The translations under genes and the position numbers were made by a program. The notes beneath the pieces are model-generated. The model made no database searches and had not been told where the DNA came from. It saw only the letters and a list, made by a program, of their open reading frames with translations. From Saussurea involucrata (Eukaryota > Streptophyta > Magnoliopsida > Asterales > Asteraceae), in contig CM066317.1 of the NCBI GenBank assembly GCA_033807775.1, positions 39,931,870 through 39,995,869 of the forward strand: a stretch of 64,000 bases of DNA. The letters are read 5' to 3'. Position 1 is the first letter of the stretch, and the number at the start of each line of letters is the position of its first letter. This document shows positions 45,063 through 57,005 of this stretch, piece after piece.

Positions 45063-45305
45063 GGATCCTTGACGAAAACTCTACAAGTTTTCAGCCCCAG
45101 CCTACTTAATGCAAAACAACTTAAACAATTTTTTAGTTTTTGCGGCATAATTATTGACTGTAGTATCTCATTTTAAGCATTTTGCTTACATAGAGTATTC
45201 AAAACCTGAAGAAGCAATTGTTACACTTGCATTAAATAACACGAATATTTCAGGCTGCTCATTGAATGTTGAAATGGCAAAGTCATTGCCTCAGAAGCCT
45301 GTCAA
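45063..45305 (+). pseudogene. Captured RRM (RNA-recognition motif) fragment
   Basis: One frame reads KTLQVFSPSLLNAKQLKQFF and FCGIIIDCSI. After a one-base shift near 45165 the next reads KHFAYIEYSKPEEAIVTLAL and LNVEMAKSLPQKP. The order RNP2-like, helix, RNP1-like FAYIEY and strand 4 is that of an RRM. It resembles plant SR-related RNA-binding proteins, but I would not name the parent. The frameshift makes it a dead copy inside the Helitron. Confidence 0.65.
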
Positions 45306-45792
45306 TATGAATGTTGCTCTTGTAATAGCCGACATTGCATATGTAGAGAATGAAACACAACGGTATTTGCTCATTGGAGCCGGCGGCCGACAATGAAAAC
45401 ATACTTGGTTTTGATGAATCCGACGTTTCATCCACCGATCGTCTCGTAGACATGGTTACTGGAATCCTAGGAAGGTTAGACACTGTCACTTAGTTGCTAT
45501 GCTAGGTACATCAATTAAGATCAAATGCTCTTGGTGTCTTTGTGAATTGTAGGTTTCTTAGATCGGTGAATTTTTCTGTTTTGAGTGTGTATTTGGAGAA
45601 AGTTTTCTGTAAAGGTTGAAATTACATTTGTTTCTTGTGGATTGACAAGAGTGTGGTTTCTAATTATCTGGTTCTGAGTTGAAAAAGCTTGGTTTTACCA
45701 AGTTGGTTGTTGTTTATTCAAATACAAATTGTACAATGCGTTTTTGCTTTCAAGATTTTACATCCCGCCGCATTACGCGGGTACACAACTAG

Positions 45793-45901
45793 TATCTAAA
45801 GAAAAAGTGTTGACAAGGTTTTGTATAAGTTGGGGTATTTGAAACGATGAACTTTAATGTTGATGGAAAATGCATGCTTATTGTGTGATGAGTCATTTGG
45901 G

Positions 45902-45925
<24 letters not shown>
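45793..45925 (+). repeat. LTR B2, second piece
   Basis: Resumes with TATCTAAAGAAAAAG, matching LTR B1 from about 33374, and ends in ATATG where element C was inserted. Confidence 0.85.

Positions 45926-45950
<25 letters not shown>
45926..45950. repeat. (TG)n microsatellite at the start of LTR C1
   Basis: About 12 TG units merge into the LTR start TGTAAC. The right flank ATATG of element C matches 45921-45925, so the repeat probably grew from the TGT of the LTR end itself. Confidence 0.8.
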
Positions 45951-46078
45951 AACACTCGGATTTTTTGGTATGTTTATTTTCGGGTTTTATAAAAATAATT
46001 ATCCTAGAGATAACCCTTAGATTAGATCTTGAATGATTTGTGTTTGGGTATGTTGTTATGAAAGAAAAACAAATAAAA

Positions 46079-46126
<48 letters not shown>

Positions 46127-48650
46127 ACCTAATATATCTCACCTAACTCCCTCTCATCTATCTTTTCATATTAATTTCTTAACTCTCTCTCTCTCTCTTT
46201 CTCCATTTTCTTTATTGCACGTAAGAAACCCCTCCTTGCACTTCTTATCTCCTTTTTCTTTTGACCCACATTTACTCCATCTCTCTCATTCTTATTATGA
46301 ATTCATCCTTCCCTCTTTGACTCTCTCATACTCTCGGCCATTACCACCATCACATTTACTCTCTTTTAATTTTGAAACCAATCACAATTAAGTCTCAACA
46401 TTGAAGATTTTAGGGAAACATTTAGGAGAGTGAGGATCTAAGATTCAAGAGTTGGGTGTATAAAGCTTCAAGATCTCATCTTCCTCAACCCTCTCCTCAC
46501 CATTGTTGAATTGAGTTTTAGGTTTCCTGCAAATCTATTTGTAAGTCCATCTTAGCCTTCTAAAACGTTATTCTTTTTAAAACCTTTCATTTTAACCTTC
46601 TATTACATCTCCCTTAATGTATCTCTCATATTATGAGTTTTGACCTATTTTGGGTATTTTGGGAGATTTGAGATTTTGACAAAGATTTGTGTGAATCTGA
46701 TTTTGGGAGTTACTCTCGGTGTGTTTTAGGTTTATTTGTAACCTAGATAAGGTTTCTAATGATGGATGTTTGTGGATCTAAAGCTTACACCATAGGAAGC
46801 TCAAGATTTGGGGTAAAATCTAGATGTAGCCTAAATCTAGCAAGGTGAGTTCAAGTTGATTTGTGAAAACGTTGTACATGTCAAAAATGTTATTTTCCAA
46901 GCATTTATGTGTTTTACTTGAAATTATCAATTGTTGAGTTATTTGGTGGATATTGGTCATTTGAAGTATTCAACTTTATAAACATTGTAAGATACCCATA
47001 TTTGGGGATTTTTTGGTATTTTGGTGAATAAAGCATGAGTGAAAATGTTTTGATGATATATTTTACAAATGGAGTCTACTTGATAAGAGAATGTATTTTA
47101 GTGTGTGTTTTGGAAAAATGTAGATAGTACGTTATGCGACATTTGAAACGCAACAGTGTACGTTCCTTAGAAAAGAGGGTTATCCTAACCCAATGTCTTA
47201 TTTCGGGCTTTCATGGATTTGAAATATTTATTGACAAAAGTATGTGTTGTTACGTTAATCTCATTTTATGACTTTTCACGATTGATCTTTCGAGGTAGTC
47301 GAGCTTATGGTTCGGGAATTGATTTCGTTGAGTCTTGGGGACATTTATCCCGTTTTGATGGCTCAAAGTCGAATTTTGGTCATGATTTATGGTTATTTGA
47401 GAATTACATGTTTTGAATGCGCTAGTTCATTCGTTTGGAGTCATGTAATGTTTTAGACCTTATTGCTATGGATCCATAGGCACTTGAGTTTTATGTACAA
47501 TGTTGAGACGCTAGTTTTCCACATTGTAGCACGGAATAGGCATCGGGTTCATGGTAAGTAAGATGTGGGCCTATATGGTCGGGCATTATCCCATGAGCAG
47601 TAAGGTGTAATTCCAATGTGCTTGGCACGTGATAGGCATCGGGTTTCATGGTAAGTAATATGTGGGCCTATATGGTCGGGCATTGTCCCATGAGAAGTAA
47701 GGTGTAATCCCAATGTGCTTGTACGTTTGTGTGGACTTGGACATCTTAAAGTATAGACCTGGAGGGGTTGAATTTGAGTCTCCACGGGCAATAGATCTGG
47801 AGTGGTTGAGCTCGATATGTCATATGAGTATAGTCCATGTATTTGCTTTATTACATAGATATGTGACCTACTTTTGTGTTCCGTCACGTTCAATGTAATC
47901 GGGTCTCCCCCGTCACCGAAAGGTGTTGCTTTGGGTACTTATTTTTATTCATGTTGTCGGTGACGTATTATATTTATATAGATTGTTTTCCATGAGATAC
48001 GAATTGTGGTTTATGCCTCATCCGTGTTTGGGATGTTTTTAATAGTAGCGATTTATTCATGATTTCAATCATTTTGGAAATCAAGTACTATTTCACTTTT
48101 TCAAGTGGGTTTTGGGATGAGTCCATTTTGAGAATCGTTTTATATTAGAGCTTTCAGCACGGGATTTGTGTGCGTTGGAAAATGGGTGATTTGCATCTAA
48201 AGTAAATTCTTTTGAACTCATGATTTAAATTGCACCTCTCTCGTTTTACGAATTATATAACCATGATAAAACTCTTGAACTCACTAGGCGTTAGCCTAAC
48301 CTTTTTTATTTGTTGGCACCTTTTTTATTTGTCGGCATATGCAACAGGTTCAGGTTGGGAATAGCTTTAGCGACACTGTGAAAAGATGAGTTCTAGTAGT
48401 GTGCTGGAGAAGTGAATTGCTTAGTGAAGTCTTCCGCACTTATTTTGGGATTAGCAACTTGTACTTGTGTTAAGTGACACCCGACTTTATTTGGTCACAT
48501 AGTATGACTTGAGTTATTAATTGTGAGAGTTGTTATATTTTTAATTTTGAGGTATTTCCAGGGATGGTTAGTAGAAAGGATTCTTATCCTCATTTGGTGA
48601 TTTTATCGAAATTTTAGTCAGTTGCTCTTTCCAAATTTGAGGGTGTTATA
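45948..48650 (+). repeat. 5' LTR of element C (about 2.7 kb)
   Basis: It starts TGTAACACTCGG and ends GGGTGTTATA, a decayed TTACA. It contains a long (TA)n at about 46090-46122, a CT-rich tract, and two tandem hairpin units at 47521-47722. Small ORFs near 47213 and 47549 recur in LTR C2 only because the LTRs are copies. Confidence 0.88.
47521..47722 (+). repeat. Two tandem ~100-bp hairpin units in LTR C1
   Basis: Each unit has GGAAT or GTGAT, AGGCATCGGG, an inner CATGG...CCATG stem, GTGTAAT, and then TCC plus an outer arm (ACATT/AATGT; GCAC/GTGC). The frame matches the arrays of the solo LTR and element D, with a longer loop. Confidence 0.7.
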
Positions 48651-51600
48651 AGTTGGTATTAGAGCATAAGTTTGAGAGATTTATGTGTTGATTTTGGATA
48701 CCTAGACTCAAACTAGCGTTCTTTTAAGTGGATGTTAGCGGATTTGCACCATTAAGCACTTTAAGATAGGATGTTTTGAGGTTGAGGAAGTCACTAGAAA
48801 CGGGAATCTCATCTAGAGTAGCAAGGATGATCATGTATGGTACGTTCATATTTTCACCTGGCCATTGTTTTAGTAAACCTACAAGTTACATGTGAGTACA
48901 TGGACTATATTGATATGATGACCATTGGGGTAGCGAAGAAGTTTCTAAGCGAGTAACCGTTAGAAGAGGTTAATGATTTTAGCATTTGTCATTTGGAGCG
49001 ACAATAGGCATGATCAATGTAGTAGGTGGACCGTTTTGGGTCGAAATTGTTGGTTAGATTAGAACCATATGCTTATGGAATTGACCATATTCGGGGAGAA
49101 ATTGTAAGGTGAACCGATGAAATCTTCGATGATTGCCTTAAGATGTTGAACATCCGGATGACGATAGTGTGACCGGAGGAATATGAGGAGTGTCGTTTTG
49201 AGATGTTGAGTGTCGAATAAATTCATGCACGAAATTTATTTTAAAAATAAAAATAAATTGCATCAATTGTTTCTTGTGTTTCAAATTGTCAAGTGGGTGT
49301 ATTACGAAGTATTGGAAAAACGTTTAGCACACTCAAGATTTTAAACCATGATTTTAAACATGCATAGAATTATTTTATTGCAGGTGATTGCAAACTTTGT
49401 CAATATTTTCTTTGTTGACCAACGCTACTTTCGGATACTGTGATATCCATGTTTTAAAGTTGTTTAGGGTCTTGGACAAGTAACCGCGATTTATGGCCTT
49501 AACATTGGATCTCTTCCACATATGTTAAGGTTTTGGATGAAGGGTTACCTTCCATCATTTTGGTGTTTGAGTTTTATTGAGAATTTTATTCCATGCAACT
49601 TTTATTGAGAAATGTTACTTTATGTCGTATTGCAACAAAAAGGGAAAATTTTGAAATTTTGATATTGTATGATTTCTCTGTTGAGTTTTGTGTTAATACA
49701 TTTCATCACACATATTTGGCGTGCGAATCAATTTATACTTTTGGCGTGAGTAAGCGTATAAGAGTACCATGACAATTTATCTCAATGCTTTGTTTTGTGC
49801 ATTTTTGGTTGTAGTTACCATCGCTATTGGTTCACACATATGCATTATATTGATTATTGGTATGCAAGGCATTATAGCCACCACTTTTGGAATAAAGATG
49901 CATATTGTCTGTACAACTTGAAATTTGAAGCCAATAAAAATTTGTTATGTTACGACCAAATTGAATGCGCTTATCGTTTTGCTAAGTTTTAAGAAGATAA
50001 ACTGATGCTTGTGGTTCTTGTTAGGAAATCTCATCCCACGTCATTTTATAGTTAAATGGGAAAATTTTGGAACTCGATTACGTGAAGTTTCTCTTTTAAG
50101 TTTTGTATAAACAACCTATTGCACACTATTTTAATGCAGGAAAACTACTCGACGTGCATGGTATAAGTAGATGCATGCTAGAACCATAACCGTTCATTTT
50201 AAGAGTTCACCTAACATATTTTGCGTCATCATTATTAGCTTGATTTGTGATCAATTAGTTTTCAAATTGATTTTTTTATATGTGTGACAAGTGTGTATTC
50301 TGTACACAACTACGGAGTAAACGGTAACAGATTTTTACACGCAAGAGTAATTATTATAAAGATTTTGCATTGAAAATTCTTATAAATTCTGTTGGATTGG
50401 CATACTTGCTGAGTCCTGCACTCGAAACCTTGAACTCGTTAGGGCCTTAAATGTTAAGAAACTCTCGTTAAGAGTGGGGACTCAAAGGGCCTTGGAAGTG
50501 GAAGTGTTGGGTAGTCAAACTTGTGATAGTACCGTAATCTGAGTGGTACCGCTTGTTAAGTCAGTGTACTTTTGATTTTAAGGTATTAGACTTATGAGTT
50601 ATTCAGCTGTTTAAGTAGTGATCTTTCCATTTCAGTAAATCTTTTGGCTAAGGCTTTGTGTGGTTGTTTGCACATAATTGGAATTGAATTGATGAATCAT
50701 TTTATAAACATCCTATTAAGCGTTAGTATTGCTCCCTCTTGATTGGCCTTCGGTAATTAAGAAAGTTTTGGAATTCGTCATTTGAATTGTATAGTTTGGT
50801 ATTCTAGTTCCAGTATCAGTATGGTCCAAATCTGATTTCTACTCATTGTTGCTTCTTCCTTACTCCTACCTGTGGCCATTGATAAGGGATGACTCCTAGT
50901 ATTATTTAATTGCTTTAATATCATTTGTAATCTTTTGTAATTCTTAGTTGTTTTTGCTCCTCTATATTATGGCTATGAAGCCTTGGTTATTCCGATTGAA
51001 CGTAATTAATATTAACATTTTGTAATGAATGTTAACTTCTTGTAATGAATATTAACATTCTGTAATGAATGTTAACTTCTTGTAATGAATGTTAATTTCT
51101 TGTAATGAATGTTAACTTGTAATGAAAACTAACATCCTGCAAAGAATATTAACTTTTTGTAAGGAATATTATTCTTCTTCTCATATATTTCTTCAGCTTT
51201 TGAGGTCGATGACTCATTTGGGGTTTGGGTTTTCATCCGTGTTGAATTCCTTGAGAAGTTTGGAAAGTAAACAATCACTCTACGGATATTTGATTTTGGT
51301 AATTAGTGATTGATGATTGAAATCATCTTACCCTGCTAAGGATTTCAGTTTTAGATGAACCATGTTGAGGTGTGCCCTGTTGCGATTTAGTGTACTTGTG
51401 CGTATTTCCCGTGAATTCTAAGAAACCATTGCAATATAAGTGGTATAATAAGGAGTCAAGATTTTTGGTAATTAGCCGTTGATTATCGATATCTTTTGAC
51501 GTGCTAGCGATTTTATGTTGAATGATCAATGTTGGGTTGAGTTAGAGATTTGTGAAAGGATTGAATTTTTGGGTAACTTGCTTTCTGAAGGATACTATGA

Positions 51601-52008
51601 TACATTCTTGAACGGTACATTGGGCCAACATCAGGATTTATTGATTCAGGAACTTTAGGGACACTTGTAGTTGGCATGCATAGTATCAGTTTGGGGTTGT
51701 TAAAAAATATAAGAGTGACTTCTCGGCTCGAAAACACTTAGGAAGTGATTGACTGATGTCATAGACCATTCTCGAAGTAGCATGAGTCACTGAAGGTTGG
51801 GAGACAACCGAGACCGTACTATTGGAGATTGCTCAAGCAATGTTCGATGTCTACACCCGTGTTTTGATATTGGAGGAACTTTTGGGTCGAATTGTTTAAG
51901 TCAAAGGAGGATAGAACTGTTGAGAGTCGAGCGATCCGTTGTGAGCAACATTTGAGTTATGGATTGGCACTAGATTTCGAGGACGAATCATTCCAAGGTT
52001 ATGAGGAT
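48651..52008 (+). other. Non-coding body of element C
   Basis: A PBS-like TGGTATTAGAGC (48654-48665) follows the LTR, and GAGGACGAATCATT with a decayed PPT (AAGGTTATGAGGAT) ends the body. No gag or pol motif. Sections align with the body of element B. Confidence 0.75.
51003..51172. repeat. 20-bp tandem repeat, about 8 units
   Basis: TGTAATGAATGTTAACTTCT and close variants are repeated, decaying towards the right. Confidence 0.85.
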
Positions 52009-52156
52009 TGTAACACCCGGATTTTTTGGTACGTTTATTTTCGGGTTTTATAAAAATAAGTATCCTAGATATAACCCTTAGATTAGATCTTGAATGATTT
52101 GTGTTTGGGTATGTTATTATGAAAGAAAAAAAATAAAATCTGAATATATATATATA

Positions 52157-52956
52157 GGGAGAGGTTCAAAAGAGAAGTGCAAATATTTAGAGAAATAGAG
52201 AAGTGATCTTGGTCATTTATTCGGTCAAGATCGGCGGCTTTGACCGAGAAGCAACGGATAATTTCTTGCATGGTCTGCGCGTGGTCTGCACAAGATAGAG
52301 GGGTAGTTTCGTAAAAAATACACGGGACGAGTTCATATATGAACCTTTGTAATTCACATATAAACTATTTTTAACTAATTCATATATGAACCTTTGTTAT
52401 TCATATATGAACCTTTGTGATTCATATATGAATCAGTTAATTTGTTCATATGAGAAGTAGTTAAAAAAATTTCATATATGAATCACAAAGATTCATATAT
52501 GAACACAAAGGTTCATATATGAATTAGTTAAAAAAATTCATATATGAATCACAAAGGTTCATATATGAACACAAAGATTCATATATGAATCAGTTAATTG
52601 GTTCAACTGATTCATATATGAACCTACGGTTAATTAGTTTCATATATGAAATACAAAGGTTCATATATTAATCACAAGATTCATATATGAATTCGTTATA
52701 AAGAGTTCATATGTGAATTACAAAGGTTCATATATGAACGTATAGTTCATATGTGAATCACACAGATTCATATATGAACCCAGCCCGTGTTTTTTGTAAA
52801 AGTTACGAAATTGCCCTTCTATTTTTGGAACAGCCGCAACTTTTGACCAGTCAAAGCCGCAACTTTTGACCAATTATAACCGATCTTGACCGAATAAATG
52901 GCCAATATCACTTCTCTATTTCTCTAAATATTTACACTTCTCTTTTGAACCTATGG

Positions 52957-52960
<4 letters not shown>
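52157..52960. mobile_element. MITE with ~75-bp terminal inverted repeats
   Basis: The left end GGTTCAAAAGAGAAGTGCAA and the complementary right end CACTTCTCTTTTGAACC continue as inverted repeats through GATCTTGG..ATTTATTCGGTCAAGATCGG. It sits in a TA repeat. No transposase. The centre is filled by a TTCATATATGAA array. Confidence 0.85.
52330..52780. repeat. TTCATATATGAA palindrome array inside the MITE
   Basis: About 20 copies of the 12-bp palindrome or near variants, often followed by CC, TC or CACAAAG, fill some 450 bp. Confidence 0.9.
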
Positions 52961-52998
<38 letters not shown>

Positions 52999-54411
52999 CC
53001 TAATATATCTCACGTAACTCCCTCTCATCTATCTTTTCATATTAATTTCTTAACTCTCTCTCTTTCTCTCTTTCTCCTTTTTCTTTATTGCACGTAAGAA
53101 ATCCCTCCAAGCACTTCTTATCTCCTTTTTCTTTTGACCCACATTTACTCCATCTCTCTCATTCTTATTATGAATTCATCTCTCCCTCTTTGACTCTCTC
53201 ATACTCTCGGTCATTACCACCATCATATTTACTCTCTTTTAATTTTGAAACCAATCACAATTAAGTCTCAACATTGAAGATTTTAGGGAAACATTTAAGA
53301 GAGTGAGGATCCAACATTCAAGGGTTGGGTGTATAAAGCTTCAAGATCTCATCTTCCTCAACCCTCTCCTCGCCATTGTTGAATTGAGTTTTAGGATTTC
53401 CTGCAAATCTATTTGTAAGTCCATCTTAGCCTTCTAAAACTTTATTCTTGTTAAAACCTTTCATTTTAACCTTCTATAACATCTCTCTTAATGTATCTCT
53501 CATATTATGAGTTTTGACCTATTTTGGGTATTTTGGGAGATTTGAGATTTTGACAAAGATTTGTGTGAATCTGATTTTGGGAGTTACTTTTGGTGTGTTT
53601 TAGGTTTGTTTGTAACCTAGATAAGGTTTCTAGTGATGGATGTTTGTGGATCTAAAGCTTACACCAAAGGAAGCTCAAGATTTGGGGTAAAATCTAGATT
53701 TAGCCTAAATCTAGCAAGGTGAGTTCAAGTTGATTTGTGAAAACGTTTTACATGCCAAAAATGTTATTTTCCAAGCATTTATGTGTTTTACATGAAATTA
53801 TCAATTGTTGAGTTATTTGGTGGGTTTTGGTCATTTGAAGTATTCAACTTTATAAACATTGTAAGATACCCATATTTGGGGGGGGTTGGTATTTTGGCGA
53901 ATAAAGCATGAGTGAAAATGTTTTGATGATTTATTTTATAAATGGAGTCTACTTGATAAGAAAATGCATTTTAGTGTGTGTTTTGGAAAAGTGTAGATAG
54001 TACGTTATGCGACATTTGAAACGCAACGGTGTGAGTTCCTTAGAAAAGAGGGTTATCCTAAACCAATGTCTTATTTCGGGCTTTCATGGATTTGAAATAT
54101 TTATTGACAAAAGTATGTGTTGTTACGTTAATCTCATTTTATGACTTTTCACGATTGACCTTTTGGGGTAGTCGAGCTTATGGTTCGGTAATTGATTTCG
54201 TTGAGTCTTGGGGACATTTGTCCCGTTTTGATGGCTCAAAGTCGAATTTTGGTCATGATTTATGGTTATTTGAGAATTACATGTTTTGAATGCGCTAGTT
54301 CATTCGTTTGGAGTCATGTAATGTTTTAGACCTTATTGCTATGGATCCATAGGCACTTGAGTTTTATGTACAATGTTGGGACGCTAGTTTTCCATATTGT
54401 AGCACGGAATA

Positions 54412-54595
54412 GGCATCGAGTTTCATGGTAAGTAAGATGTGGGCCTATATGGTCGGGCATTGTTCCATGAGCAGTAAGGTGTAATTCCAATGTACTTGGC
54501 ACGGGATAGGCATCGTGTTTCATGGTAAGTAAGATGTGGGCCTATATGATCGGGCATTGTCCCATGAGTAGTAAGGTGTAATCCCAATGTGCTTG
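54412..54595 (+). repeat. Two tandem hairpin units in LTR C2
   Basis: Counterpart of 47521-47722, with small differences. Confidence 0.65.
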
Positions 54596-55499
54596 TACGT
54601 TTGTGTGGACTTGGATATCTCAATGTATAGACCTGGAGGGGTTGAATTTGACTCTCCACGGGCAATAGATCTGGAGTGGTTGAGCTCGATATGTCATATG
54701 AGTATAGTCCATGTATTTTCTTTATTACATAAATATGTGACCTACTTTTGTGTTCTGTCACGTGCAATGTAATCGGGTCTCCCCCGTCACCGAAAGGTGT
54801 TGCTTTGGGTACTTATTTTTATTCATGTTTTTGGTGACGTATTATATTTATATAGATTGTTTTCCATGAGATACGAATTGTGGTTTATGCCTCATCCGTG
54901 TTTGGGATGTTTTGAATAATAGCGATTTATTCATGATTTCAATCATTTTAGAAATCAAGTACTATTTCACTTTTTCAAGTGGGTTTTGGGATGAGTCCAT
55001 TTTGAGAATCGTTTTATATTAGAGCTTTCAGCACGGGATTTGTGTACGTTGGAAAATGGGTGATTTGCATCTAAAGTAAATTCTTTTGAACTGATGATTT
55101 AAATTGCACCTCTCTCGTTTTACGAATTATATAACCATGATAAAACTCTTGAACTCACTAGGCGTTAGCCTAACCTTTTTTAATTGTCGGCATGTGCAAC
55201 AGGTTCAGGTTGGGAATAGCTTTAGCGACACTGGATGAGTGCTAGTAGTGTGCTCGAGAAGTGAATTGTTTAGTGAAGTCTTCCGCACTTATTTTGGGAT
55301 TAGCAACTTGTACTTGTGTTAAGTGACACCCGACTTTATTTGGTCACATAGTATGACTTGAGTTATTAATTGTGAGAGTTGTTATATTTTTAATTTTGAG
55401 GTATTTCCAAGGATGGTTTGTAGAAAGGATTCTTATCCTCATTTGGTGATTTTATTGAAATTTTAGTCAGTTGGTCTTTCCAAATTTGAGGGTGTTACA

Positions 55500-55854
55500 A
55501 TATGATTGTGAATTGTGTGGAAAATGAATTGATCAAATAAATGATAGGTTCTTAGATTTATCATATCTTAGAGGTATGTGTTTGTATATGTGACACTTAA
55601 ATGCATTTATTGTGTTAGTGATCTTCATTCTTAGATTTATCATATTTTATTGTTGATCTTCATTTTATTGTGTTACTTCTCGTATTAGACTTAAGTGAGT
55701 CTTGGGGACTTTGGTCCAATGTAAATGACTCTATGTTTACTTTGAGATTATATGCGTTTGAGTCATAATTATTAATTGTTTACATGTGTTAAAGATGTTG
55801 GACATTCTTTTGTGGGTCATGTAATTTTTTGACTATATTTGCATTGGATGCATA
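55500..55854 (+). repeat. LTR B2, third piece
   Basis: Resumes with ATATGATTGTGAATTGTG, matching LTR B1 from about 33479, and breaks off at GGATGCATA, where element D is inserted. It carries a small local duplication near 55620-55680. Confidence 0.85.
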
Positions 55855-56395
55855 TGTAACGCCTCAAAAATTTCCATAAATTGTACATTATTTTGGAAGT
55901 TATGAAAAATATGAAGTCAAGGGATCAAGATTGTAATTACTCAAAGTGTGGGGTTAATTATAAAAATTGGATTTTGAGATATTTAAATGAGAAAGAGCAG
56001 GTTTTGTGTGAGTTATTTCATTTTGGAAAATATCTTTGAGTTCGATTCAAGGCAGAGAGAAACCGAGTTCTAAAACTCTCGTTCGGTAAGAAATTCGACC
56101 GTTTTCTCCAAATTTCAATTGCTTAAGATTGATAGTTATAAGTCAATTTTGGCTTTTGATTAGGTTATTGAATCATTGACAATCAGGTTTGAATTTGGAG
56201 TATTGGGTTGAATCGATTGCACAGACTTGAAATTGAATTATGTCTTAAGGTGAGTTCATCTTACTTGGTAATTTTTATGGGTTATTATCAAATGGTTGAA
56301 TGATTTGAACTTAGTACTGGTATTGATGAACTTTGGTAAGTATTAATTGAAAGAATTGCGATTTGTGTTAAAATTTGATGTGCAGGGCGAAGTTT

Positions 56396-56653
56396 CCGGG
56401 TAAGTAATATTTTCCCGGAAGTATCTGGAAATTGATGTTTTTCGAAAGTATCCGGTATGTTTTCCGGAAGTATCCGGTAAGTTGTATTTCCCGAAGTATC
56501 CGGTAAACTCCATTTCCCGGATACAAGTCCTGGATTGTGTTTCTCGGATACCAGTCCCGGATTGTTCTCGGATCCATGGTTTCCGGATATGAGTTTCGGA
56601 CGCTTAGTCCAGATAGTTTTTCCGGAAGTGTCCGGTAATTACTGAGTTCCCGG
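56396..56653. repeat. CCGG array in LTR D1
   Basis: About 12 CCGG sites as AAGTATCCGGTAA, TTTCCCGGATA and similar, plus several decayed to TCGGA or CTGGA. Two read CCGGGTAAGT or CCGGTAAGT and also fit a splice donor. Confidence 0.85.
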
Positions 56654-56820
56654 TAACTTTTGACAGGAGATATTCCTGATCATTTGGATTGCCACTTTAG
56701 CAGTACGAACATAATTATAACTCAACTTCGAGTATAATACGATTTGATGTATGCATTTGATTTGGTACGCACGTATGCTAGTAAGTGTAATGGATCCATA
56801 AGCACTAGCATTATTTGAAA

Positions 56821-57005
56821 AACGTGGAATAGGCATGGCGCTTAGATGTAATTCTCGTTGACTTGAAATGAGGAATATGCATGGCGCTTAATTGTAATTC
56901 CCATTTCGTATTGTGACGTGAAATCGTGGAATAGGCATGGCACTTAATTGTAATCTCTACTTCCAAACCAAGAAATAGGCATGGCGCTTAATTGTAATTT
57001 CTTGG
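56821..57005 (+). repeat. Hairpin array in LTR D1
   Basis: Units are AACG.GGAAT/ATTCTCGTT (56821-56859), GAAAT..GGAAT/ATTCC.ATTTC (56865-56907) and a fused unit. The last is a perfect 9-bp CCAAGAAAT/ATTTCTTGG (56968-56976, 56997-57005) around a 20-nt loop. All loops contain GCATGGCGCTTA. Confidence 0.85.

Larger units (their letters stand above)
39306..45792 (+). mobile_element. Helitron (6.5 kb) with captured exons
   Basis: The 5' end TCTATACTATC and the 3' end CTAG are typical of plant Helitrons. A hairpin CCCGC/GCGGG (45764-45768 and 45777-45781) lies 11 nt before the terminus. Comparison with LTR B1 shows clean insertion between A and T with no target duplication, as expected. I find no Rep/helicase protein, so it is non-autonomous. 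Cargo includes three exon-like pieces with splice sites, an RRM fragment, a hAT-like MITE and a solo LTR inserted later. Confidence 0.9.
45948..55499 (+). mobile_element. Non-coding LTR element C
   Basis: LTR C1 45948-48650, body 48651-52008, LTR C2 52009-55499 (with a MITE inside). ATATG at 45921-45925 and 55500-55504 is the likely target duplication; the left copy is separated by the (TG)n expansion. LTR B2 sequence continues on both sides. No coding capacity is visible, so it is a large non-autonomous derivative related to element B. Confidence 0.85.
52009..55499 (+). repeat. 3' LTR of element C, carrying a MITE
   Basis: It starts TGTAACACCCGG and ends GGTGTTACA. It aligns with LTR C1 except for the MITE at 52157-52960, inserted into the (TA)n tract. 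Confidence 0.88.

Noticed and set aside
47213..47898. ORFs repeated in both LTRs of element C (also at 54086-54772)
   Set aside because: They are repeated only because the LTRs are copies. They overlap hairpin units and carry different changes without coding constraint.
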